Of a stretch of 64,000 nt of DNA, positions 22,201-34,200 are shown one piece after another. Below the pieces are notes generated by a model. The model was not told the origin of the DNA. It saw only the letters and a list, made by a program, of their open reading frames with translations, and did no database searches. A program made the position numbers and the translations under genes. The stretch comes from Incurvaria masculella (Eukaryota; Arthropoda; Insecta; Lepidoptera; Incurvariidae), in the NCBI GenBank assembly GCA_946894095.1, contig OX335644.1, forward strand, positions 24,719,595 to 24,783,594. Direction: 5' to 3'. The number at the start of each line of letters is the position of its first letter. The stretch's first letter is position 1.

Positions 22201-25200
22201 GTGGGCGTCATCTTAACAGCTCGATCTGCTAGGTTTGAAATCAGATATCCAGTAAGCAACGGTGGAATAGGGTGGTGCACTGTCCCCTAATGTTTGCTGC
22301 ATATCCAGAAAAAAATCCATAGCAGAAATGTTTTTCAGAAACAGGTACTTTATGACCGCACAAACCTCGTTTTTCTCCATACTTCGTAATTTTTGGCGAA
22401 CACTTATATTAAAAAAAATATTTCTTAAGAACTTTAAACCACAGCTCAATTATATTTTACGTCAAAACACTACAATAGTGACTGCTCACTTTCATTACAG
22501 ATTACCCTTAAAATACCTGTTAGAAGTATGTGATTCCAAAAACTTTATGATCCACCCTTGTATATGTAATATGACTGAATTTATTATTGTTATTTTATAA
22601 TTCGGCCTCAATTCTTGGTCGCTTCAGCCGTGTTACATCGTTTTTAGTGTCCAGTAGTCCTACAGCTAGCGGATTTGTGTGATTTTGTAGTCGTGATTTG
22701 TAGAATTTTGAGCGCTTCAGGATTTCCTCCTTGATGGTGGTTACTTTTAGGTATTCGTGGATCTCCTCGTTTTTGGTGAACCATGGGGCATTGCTGATAC
22801 TGAATATTAGTTGGTCATTTTTTTTATTATTTCATAGCCCAATTCTTGAAGAAGGTTATAGGCTATTCAACATCAGGCTACGACCCTTAGGCACCAAGGA
22901 AAAAGAAAAAAGAGTCAGAAAAAACACTAAGCGAAAACAATGTAATAGTGCGGGCGGGCGATGCGACGCGTTAAGTTGGGGGCCACGGTAAGGCGATGAG
23001 TATGACGTCATCGTTATGTCACTCAATGCTGTACACAGTGCTCATGCTTTGGAGGTAGGCACTGTGTGTGCAACTGTCAGTGTCACATTTTGACTTTTCT
23101 ATAGCACTAAATATCGTCTTTCGGCCATGTTGTTTCACAGTCCGTTATATCTCTCTCAGGTGAAAATTAAAGTTCAACTTAGAGGAATTGATTAGATTCA
23201 AATTTGAGGCTACAACAACTAATGTAATTTATTCCTTGTTTGCTTGTTTTCATAAGCGTGCCCACAAACGGTCCAAATTGTTTGTGATCCTTACAGCTTT
23301 GAGCGTGCAATTTATACACTTTTATACACTTTGAGCGCCGTAATAGTTTACAGTTCAAATCGGACCATGGTGTAATTCGTCTGATTTAGTTGCCATTACT
23401 TGAAATTTGTGTACGCCGGCAGCACGGCGCGGACCCGACGCGGCGCAACCGCGACGGTCTCACGCCGCTGCAGCTGGTGCGCGCGGGCGACGCGGACACG
23501 GCGGACGCGCTGCGCGGCGACGCGGCGCTGCTCGACGCGGCCAAGCGGGGCGACGCGGCGCGCGCGCGCCGGCTCGCCGCGCCGCACAACGTCAACTGTC
23601 GCGACGCGCACGGCCGCAACTCAACGCCCCTTCACTTGGCCGGTACGCACGCATGCACGCCTTGTCTAGAACTTTCCATCAGTGATGGGCTGAAAAACAT
23701 CTATTTCGATATTTGGATGTTTCTTACCAGTTCTTGAAACATTTATTGTGCACTAGCTGAGGCCACTAGCAGTGTTTTTTTCTCGCATTTATAATATTAG
23801 TTTGGATTAATATGGATATTTGCATGGATCAGTATGGATAGGAAAATAAATCAACTAATATGCGGACACAGTAGTGCAACTGAAATTGCTATAAAGATGG
23901 ACTAGTGGCGACTTCTATTGAAGGTCGGTCGTCGGCGCCAGTGTATAGAAGTAATAGCAGGTACTCTGTAATAATATTCCATTTATTCAATGAGTTGCTA
24001 ACAAACTCGCAAACACACAGTTTTACTACTGGTCGATTTGTCCCTTCCAATACTAAACTCACTCATTATCGCTCGTGAACTGATTTATCAAAAGATAGAT
24101 TTCCAGGCGCTCTTGCATGGAGTACAGTCAATCTGTATCTCTCTGGACTGTATGGAGTACAGTCAATCTGTATCTGTAATCTCCCTTGCATGTTCCAGAG
24201 AGGTTCCAGTTTTATCGGAGAGATGAGATTCTTTTACAAGAATCGAAAGTGTGGAATCTAAGCGCCATGCAAAAAGTTTAGTGGCGCCATCTGTTAACAC
24301 AGCCTATAGAAAAACCGGCCAAGTGCGAATCGGACTCGCACTCGAAGGGTGCCGTACCATTGTACAAGATTGAACACAAAAAAACAAGTTTTTTGTATGG
24401 GACCCCCCTTTCATTTTTTTTTACCAATTTGTTAGAGCGGCAAAATAAATACACATTCGCTGAAAATTTCAGCTGCCTACCTATTACGGTTCATGAGATA
24501 CAGCCCTGTGACAGACGGACGGACGGACGGACAGCGGAGGCTTATTAACAGGGTTCCGTTTTCACCCTTTGTGTACGGAACCCTAAAAATGGTTTTTATC
24601 TGGTAACGGTACGATCCAACTAACAAACATGCGTGTGTACGCACAGCCGGCTACAACAACGTGGAGGTGGCGGAGGCGCTGCTGGAGGCGGGCGCGGCGG
24701 TGAGCGCGCGCGACAAGGGAGGCCTGGTGCCGCTGCACAACGCCGCCTCGTACGGGCACCTCGAGCTGGCGGCGCTGCTGCTGCGCGCCGGCACGCCGCC
24801 CAACGCCGCCGACCGCTGGGGCTACACGCCGCTGCATGAGGCGGCACACAAGGCGCGCACGCAGCTCTGCGCGCTGCTGGTGAGCCGACTCGATCTAGTG
24901 GCTGCTCGAATACTGTTGCTAGCCAGAACCCCAAGTTTGCTGACGCACCGTAAACTAGCTCAGTGTGACAATTATTTTTTAAAGCAACCTGTCATGGACC
25001 TAACCTAACCCAACACACCACATTCCCGACAGAATTAGGTGCCATGCCAGGGCCTTCTCATTATAAGCACAGCTATATTAAACTTCTGGAAAACTTTGTC
25101 CATTAATAAACTTTTTTTTACCAAAGCTATAGAAATCGGAATGAAATGACCCTAGTGCCTTAATATAAACCTTTAAAATCATTTTCTTATTACTTTTAGG

Positions 25201-28200
25201 ATGATTCGTTTAATTCTGCCATACTGAACCGACTATTGATTGTTGTGTACTCTGCCATTGAACAGGCCCAGAGGGTCAGCCACGTTTTCAGATTTCCAGC
25301 AATCCTTTGACAAGGCAATGGCATAAAATACTCTTAATCAAACTCGAAACAAGCACACCGCACGCGTATAATGCCTTTCTCTTGTTTGACCAATCAAATG
25401 GACTCTGGTAAACTGAACAAGGGTATGCTTGATTCAAGTTCTGCAACTGCTAATTAGGCGCACCACAAGGCTCTCTCCTAGGACCCTCACTTTACTTGGT
25501 ATACACTAAAAACATTAAAACATTTACATCAACATTTTCTGATGGTCTCTCTGCTATCAAACGACAAGAGCTCTGAAAGGTACATAATATAAAGAAATTA
25601 AAAAAAGCTAAATCTAGAAATAAGATGCAGGACTGAAAAATTAAAGCATATTACTTTTCTGTAACTGCTTCCCAGTTTAGCTCAGTAAAGACTGTATCTG
25701 CTACTTATGGAGTCAAATAAGTGCCTGGGGATGTATCTCAATAGATGTTTGATATAGAGAGATAAAACAAATTAGAGCCAGAATGGTTAAATAGTTTGAT
25801 CGGATCTGTACTCATCCAACTTGATCGTTACATAAAATGTATCTTCTATGGCAGCTGGCGCACGGCGCAGACCCATTCCTCAAGAACCAGGAGGGCCAGA
25901 CGGCGCTGGAGCTGGCGGGCGCGGAGGACGTGCGCTCCCTGCTGCAGGACGCGATGACGTCGCCGGGCGCGCCGGGCGAGCGCGAGCCGCCGCCACCGCC
26001 GCCGCCCGCGCCCGCGCAGCCCGTGCTCATGCCCAGCGGGGAGACGGTCGCGCTCAGTCTGCCGGTACGTACCCGTGCCGTCGGCCCAACGTTATATCAT
26101 TTACTAGCCGAGGTTCTGGTGTCAATTACGTTTTGGACAATACCCGAACGAAGCCCGGTAATAGGCGGTCTTGCGCCCGGTAATGGGCGGGCGATGCGGC
26201 GCCGTGGCCGCATCGCCCGTCCGCACTGACTTTTTCTTTTCTGGTTCCTTAGGGTCGTTGTCTCAATAATTGGGCAATCTAATGCAAAAAATCTTTTTCA
26301 AATCTTACTGGTGATACTGCCAGTAGCGCGTTAAAAAAAAAATTGAAATAAACTCTTCCAGCCGTATTCAGAGTGGGCGAACTTGAATACACCGGACGAA
26401 ACGGGTTTTTGCATGGTTAATCTGGTGCTAATCTCGTACTAAGTTTTGACAGGTTCTCTCTGAGTACGTCTGGTCAGGTTAAAATATTAGTACCAAGAGC
26501 TTCCTTATAATGTTTATCTACATTCAACTGAATGAAAAACAGGGAAAGTTTTCACCACTCATTTAATGTGATGGTGGTTAGGGTGAACCACCTAGTGAAC
26601 GAAAAATCCCTTTTTCATTCTATAATCATCTGTTTTGCCTAGAATCTGAACCACAAATGATAACTCCTTTAGTCTCCTGTTACGACATTCAATTGATTAA
26701 GTGCAGAATAATGAAGTTATATGTCAACGTTGGTGCAGGTCGCGCCGAGCACGTACTGGGCGGAGGGGTCTCGCGGCAGCCTCGAGGACGCAGCCGGCCG
26801 TCCTGCCTCCGCTCTCTCCACCTCCGACTCGCTTCACACATTCCTCACCAGGTCTGTAGCTCATACCGGCTATTCATATTTTGCGCTTAGATGGTGATAA
26901 AACTAAATGATGCCAATAAAATCTGAACATCGAAAAATCGTAATTTGGTCGTCTCTCGTCCGGCACAGACTCACCCACTCAAAGCGTTCTCGGTCGACTG
27001 GCGGCCGCTATTGGGTCGTGGTTTAGCCAATCAGATGCGTTCACTACTCTAATTTCCACTTAAAGTAACCAATCATTAGTGACAAACTTAGTTGTTTAAA
27101 AAAAATCACGAATGGGTCGCGGCACGCGTTTACACAAAATGTCAAACCGGTGTGACATCCGCGTTTCGCGGGTTAATAGTGATCTAATAGGATTTATTGC
27201 TGCATTCAAAGAATTTAAATACGCCGATGCCAAAAGAGCTCTCGCAACCATTGGCCGCGAAAGTGGTGGAAAATGGCCCCCTAAAGTCAAATGCCGCGGC
27301 CAAAATTGTTTGTCCCCCCCCCCCCCTGCCATTGGCGCTGTGAGCAATCGAGCATTTTTGCAATTTGTGACTTGTCCAATCAAGCGGCTGTGAACACAAA
27401 TCCGTTGACGTTCTGTTGCAGCATCGGGCTCGAGCAGCTGGCGCCGGCGCTGGAGCGGGAGCAGATCACGGTGGACATCCTCTGCGAGATGTCGCACGAC
27501 GACCTGCGCGCTGTCGGCGTCGCCGCCTACGGCCACCGCCACCGGCTGCTGAAGGCGGCGCGGCACAGCGCGCACGCCGCGTCCGGTGAGCGGGGCGGAA
27601 TTTCGTTTGCGCGGCTGCGCCAGTCGCAGTAGAGTCTATGGTCGTAGTCTAAGGACCTCACCTTGGAACTATTTGAGCGATACTGTTGGCAGTCCTATCT
27701 TCAAACCTGTTGTTTTCAGGGTTCCGTTCCCAAAGGGTGCCAGCAGGACCCGATTGACCGTACGACAGTTTTTATTATTTGCAGATATTACAACAAATAC
27801 AAAAAAATCTAAAATAAATAATGGGGCGGGAAAATGGTGTAAAGAAGTGTGGTTTTTAGAAATGCTATGAAACCCTTTGTGTTGCGATTCCGAATCGCAC
27901 TTGGCCGGTTTTTCGTTTGGTAAGGCTTTTAATTTTGGCATTGTTTTTATGCAACCTGACATAGGTGGCTGTCAGGTTGCATAAAAACTGTCCTTGCAGA
28001 AGGACAATTGGCACCATGTCTTGACGCTGGCACATCACTCAGCTCACAATAATATTTGGTGTGCGTGTCCGCAGAGTGGTACGGCGGCACGACGCTGGTG
28101 GAGCTGGTGCGCGGGGCGGAGGGCGAGTGCTCGGAGGGCGGCGAGTTCGCGGTGATCGAGCGCGAGATGCAGGCGTCGGTGCGGTCGCACCGCGAGCACG

Positions 28201-31200
28201 CCGGCGGCATGTTCTCGCACTACAACGTCGTCAGGGTGAGTTGGGGTATGGTTGAAGATGCAGAGTCGCAGCTATTATGGGCCATCTATTGTGTCCATAG
28301 TGCCTGATATAGTGTACGTCATTCGAACTTTTATGGGGGCTGCGAAAACTGTATGGTGTACGTCTTTCGAACGTTTACGCGGGCTGCGAAAACTGTGCCG
28401 GCCCGCCGGAGGCTTCTTTACACCACGTTTGAAGGACTTAGGTTTTTGAGGGACTGCCATTTCCGCATTGAGCGATAGAGGAAAGGATTATGTAGCTCGG
28501 AAGAGAAGTCCCACAATATCTTCTGAGTTTGAGGGTCTCTAAATTCTGGGATACTTCGGGGTCTTCGAAGAGGTGCATTTCATTATCTTTATTGGCTGTT
28601 TAGACTTGTGGTGCCATCTTGTGGCCTTTGATTTTCTGTTCTACAAACGAGTTCCTCAGTAACATTTAAGTGGTCATTATAATCCCATGTTATTTATTTA
28701 TTTATTTATTTTGGACAGGCAGCCTAAGCTGACATGTCTAAACGTTATTTAACCCGTAAAGCGCGAACGACGCCGCATAGGCGTCCTCTGCCGCGCTCCC
28801 GCTATCTGCGCTGATTGGCGATTTTTTGTGTGGTCATAGATTTACTGGTCTATGATTGGCTTTTTCAAATGGATAGAGGAGTGTAGGACGCTTTTGATTG
28901 GCTAAACCGCGACCCAATAGCTGCAACTTCGTAAAACAAAATATTTTTTTGAAATCCGCGCGGCTCGTCTCGCTGGCCAGTCGACCGAGATACGTTTGCG
29001 CGCGTGGTTCTGTGCCGGCTGAAAAGGATGATTGACGAAAATATTACGTAAGTATTGTAATTTTTTTTATATCAATGAAATTGTAATATATTCAGCTATC
29101 TATCAATGCAGTGGTTATAGGTTTTTGCAATTTCTGTAGGCAGCAAAAAAATCAAATGTTTTTTGGCATGTTCAGATTTCAAAGATTTATCACATTTGTT
29201 TACAAAATTTGTTTACAAAAAATTACGTTTGCTTGAATGTAATTAGTCCGGATTGTGGCAAATTTTGTGTAGAATCCGGTGATGTATCACACTTGATATG
29301 TTTTCTTACATAAAAATGGAAAAAAGACCGAAAATCTAGAAAATCATATTTTGTAGTATAAACATTGTCAGTGTATTGGTGTCGGCCGCACGGCCGCTCG
29401 GCCGCCCGCTGGCCGTTGGTCAAGTGTGATTCAAGTCATTTGTCGAGATCTCAGGAACTTCGTGAGCGTGGAGTTATAATACCAAATTTTGTTGCTTTGA
29501 AATCGTTTGGTATATCTAATAAGTAATCCCATTGCATCATCTGCATACATTTCCATAGGGCAAGACGCATCTGGTAATAGAATAGAATTAAAAATATGTA
29601 CTATTTGTTTCTGTTACATAGTATTCTTGTTAGGGTTCCGTACCCAAAGGGTGAAAACGGAACCCTATTACTAATCCTCCGCTGTCCGTCCGTCCGTCCG
29701 TCTGTCACATGGCTGTATCTCAGTAACCGTAACAGATAGACAGCTGAAATTTTCACAGAGTGTGTATTTATTTTGCCGCTATAACAACAAATAGGTAAAA
29801 TTGAAAAATAATTTAAATTAAAGGGGGCTCCCATACAAAAAACGTGATTTTGTTATGTTAAATCTTTTACGATGGTACGGAACCCTTCGTGTGCGAGTCC
29901 GGCTCGCACTTGGCCGGTTTTTGGTTACTAGTCACACTGGGTCAATTGCCGTGCATGCTGTATTACATTTCGGCGAATTCTGCCGTGCATGTCGCACCTG
30001 TTCTCATGCTAACGGGTGGTGTGTGGACACGAAAGATGCCTAAAATATACTTGCGACATGCACGGGAGCACTTGCCATGCATGTCAAACAACTTCAAAAA
30101 ATTTTTTTCGTCATATCTTGGGAAACTCTGGTCTTAGACTCATCATGCGACCCCTCAAACTAGATGGCCTGACCTGATCTACCTACCTGTCATGTCAAAA
30201 CTTGTTTTCGTCATACATTGTAAATTTTGTAACTTCAATAATAGGAGGAGGTGTCTGACAGACGGACGGACAGACAACGCACAAACTCTACTTCAGATAT
30301 AATCATTAGGTGTTTTTTTTGACCATCCGTCGCTAATTCGAATTTCTATTCATTTTAGGTTTCACTTTTACAAAATTTCTATGAACTTATATTTACGTGT
30401 TTTATTTCAAAGACCATGTCACCAATGCTTCGTGTCACGGAAGCCTGCTTCTACTCCAGCAACAAGTTTCGACCTCGTCACGCTGAGTAAGTGCCTACCT
30501 ATATAGATAGAACGCGCGCGCCCACCTATCTATAGATAGAGCGCGCGCTCACCGACGTGTGTTCAAGTGGAGCGTTTGCATGTATGAGTGCGCTGAGTGC
30601 AATTTTATAGCCGAATTTGAATGTTCAAAATAAAATGTTTTTGATTACATATTATAACATTATCTTACACAAAAAAATTGTGTATATATAACAGTTTATG
30701 ATGATATAAAATCTAACTCGATTCTAATTAGATTAGATTCTAATTAGACTGTTAGTAATGTAGAGAGATTTTTCGGGTTTTTCCTTTACTGAAAATGTTA
30801 TGTAAACTTTTTCTTTACAAAAATTTTATGTGAATATTCTTCCATCATTATTCAATAAATTTAAAATAAATTCAACTGAGATAATATCGTAAATAATTTA
30901 TAATAAATTCTAAAATATTATTTTGAAAAACAATAAGTGTCGCTTTTGTTCGCGATGTTTGGAACCAAATTATTATTATTTTTTGTATGGCGGGGTCATT
31001 AGTTTTTGACACAATGTTATAGCAGCTATCATAAACTACGAAATAAAAAACAAATTTGTTTCATAACTTTATCTTTTTTACCCTAAACCTCGAGTAACAT
31101 CACAAAATATTTAAAAAAAATCTAAAGTCAATGTTATATGATTTTTATTATTTTACATTTGAACCAAACTACTACAAAAGTAACGTAAATAAATGGAGGC

Positions 31201-34200
31201 ACTATCTAGCTACATGGAACAGTTATTATTTTGAAGATACCTTGACAAGTGTCTTAGATATAGATTTTTATTAGATTCGGGAGCGCGGTACAGGACGCCG
31301 ATGCTGCGTCGTTCGCGCTCCAAAGGTTAAGTGGAGTGGAGAGTAAAGTTCTGAACATGTGGCGCCAACTTTTGGACATCGCTTTTCTGCTCTACAAAAA
31401 GTTCCTCTTTAGCTATGGGTGGCTGCCACAGTGGCATGTTACCGAATACGTGCCGCCTTCTATCGTCCATTAATCGAATGTTTGTTCTCTCCCGTACACA
31501 GATACAGAAGCTGGTGAACGGGCGACTCTGGCAGAAGTACCAGCACCGGCGGCGCGAGGTGGCGGAGGAGGCCGGCGGCGCGCACAACGAGCGGATGCTC
31601 TTCCACGGCTCGCCCTTCATCAACGCCATCGTGCAGAAGGGCTTCGACGAGCGCCACGCGTACATCGGTCAGTTCCGTGACGCGTCGACGTCGTCGTTCA
31701 TCTGCTCAGTGGCACGACGCCTGGGTGTTCGATCTTGGAGTAGCAACGAGCGGAAGTTTGAGCGATTCGTGCACTTGCCTACCATCCCAGAGGACTGGGT
31801 TCAAATCCCTGCCCCGTTCTCGCACCACTTTCTTTCTCTTGTTGAGTTGAATAATTGCATTTTGTTACGAATGCGAGCTGTTCCATGGTTCGGAATCCAT
31901 TGAAAACTGTAGGTCCCCTTACCATTTTAGGTGGGAGGGTTAAGATAAGGGACTCGAACCGGTACCCGGTGCATTGGGTGAAGAAAAGATCAATGAAAGA
32001 GTGTCCGTGTTGTCCATCCAGTTCAATGCAGCCACGCTTATAAAGGGATGTTCCTGGCATGGCACCTAGTTCTTTCGGGATGCGTTGGGCTGATAAAACT
32101 GGGTGTATTATAAGCCATCCATCTCCATAAAGAAAAGGGTCTGAGAGCAACCCCAACAATGAAAAAGTAGTTAGATTCCTGTATGAGATTCTGACCATAC
32201 CTGCCGGGAACACAGCACGACCATTTTGTTTTATCGACAAGTTACGCATAGTGACCGTTGTGAGTGTTCGCAGGCGGCATGTTCGGCGCGGGCATCTACT
32301 TTGCGGAGCACTCGTCCAAGAGCAACCAGTATGTGTACGGGTTCGGCGGCGGCTCGGGCTGTCCCGCGCACAAAGACCGCAGCTGCTACCTCTGTCACAG
32401 GTTAATCATGGTTTTTTTTAATGAAGAACGCAGCATATGAGTGTTGAATCTGTTTAACATGTTTAATATGTGTCCACACATTTGAGTGTCCGCGAAAGTG
32501 CGAAGCTATTGCTACACCTATGTTTAGGTATTCACTAAACTTATATTGTGAGTACCGCTTGTTCACCATTTTGTATGTACTATTGTAAGTGATAATGCAA
32601 TAAATTATTTTGAATTGATTTGGGTCCCAACATGAAATTAGAGTCGTTTTTTTCCCTGTCACAAGGCGTTGATTCCCGTGCTCCCCAACGAATCTTGGAT
32701 CGCGTTGACTTTCGGATGGGAGGTACGGATGGGGCTGCGGAGATTGTGTTGAACTTAAGAGGTGCCCAAAGGCGCCCATAGACTTGAAATTTCAAAACCG
32801 GAATGAGAGTTGTAAGCTTCGAAAGCTCATAATGTTTTACGAGGTTTTGGAAATTTCGGACTCTAAAACATATTTTCAAAAATTACGTCTGTATGTTTAA
32901 TTTTTTGAATGTACCTTTTAGATTGAAAAACAGTGAAAAAAAGTTGTCTTTTTAACTTAATTGGAGATTTTTTTACTGAAAATCAAGACAATGAAGCTTT
33001 CAAAAGTGAAAAAAAAAAATTTATTAAAATCTGACAACTTTTAGGATTAGGGAAACGTTGGGGCCTGGAAGACGATTTTGCCGTGTCAAATTGTGCCTTG
33101 GCAAATGGACAAAAAATGCGTTTCTAAAAATTTTCAAATCTTTGATTTTCGCTGCCTTTACTACCAGCCTTAAGCTTATGATTTGTACATATTTTACAAA
33201 GTAAATATCGATACATATCAGAAGATGAGAAGAAGATACATATCGCATGAGAAGGCACAACTCTTTGACACTTGGCTAGCTACGGCTGGCGGACTATAGC
33301 TCAGCCATAGTCCGCAAATCCGCTGCAAGGCGCCTCGCTGAGCGCGGTTTCGCGAGGCGAGGTTTCGTTAGCTTTTCTGAGCACCTTTGGTCCTCAGCAC
33401 AGCCACCCATACCGATTTTTCATAAAAAATACTTTATCCGTAATTATGATTGTGATGGCGTAAAATCGTACGGTTGTTTGATGCGCCCGCAGACAGCTGC
33501 TGCTGTGCCGCGTGAGCCTCGGACGCGCGTTCCAGCTGCTGAGCGCGATGAAGATGGCGCACGCGCCGCCCGGACACCACTCGGTGGCGGGCCGGCCCAG
33601 CCAGGGCGGGCTCTGCTTCCCCGAGTACGTCGTCTATAGGGGCGAGCAGGTACCGTCTGCTGCAATCGCCTCTTTTTTGTCGCCGCCCGAGGGTTTACGT
33701 GTGGCTCCATCTTTAGGACCTAAATAGTCATCTCCGTGGTCATAGCCAGAAGTTCTTACGAGTCGGCGGAAACGTCTGGAGTGTGGCTCTATCTTTAGGC
33801 TCCTAAGTAGTCATCTCCGAGGTCATAGCCTGAAAATCAATGCCACTGTCGGCTCAACAAATCCTAGACAACACTTCCTGTCGAATAGAGCAGTGGAAAT
33901 CTGAACAAACTGCCTGAAGGTGTCGTTCAAGCACCCATCATCAATTCCTTTAAAAGCAGGCTTTTGTATAGTGTTTTAGGTATACTAAAACACTTAACTA
34001 CAGTAACCGCAACAAAATAGCACCAGTGAACTCAGACATGAACACATCAGCTTATTAGGCTGCTCGTTCATCAAACAAAAAATAATAATATGTTACTGGA
34101 CATGGATATCGCTCGGCTATACTGAGCTGGATAGAAAACTATAAACACTAAAACCTATTTTAACCTTCAAGTTTGACACCATTGCATAACACCATAAAAA

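Noticed and set aside
27112..27393. 93-codon frame in tankyrase intron 16
   Set aside because: Crosses a poly-C run and has no similarity to known proteins; the sequence near 26970-27060 is shared with a repeat at 28860-29000.
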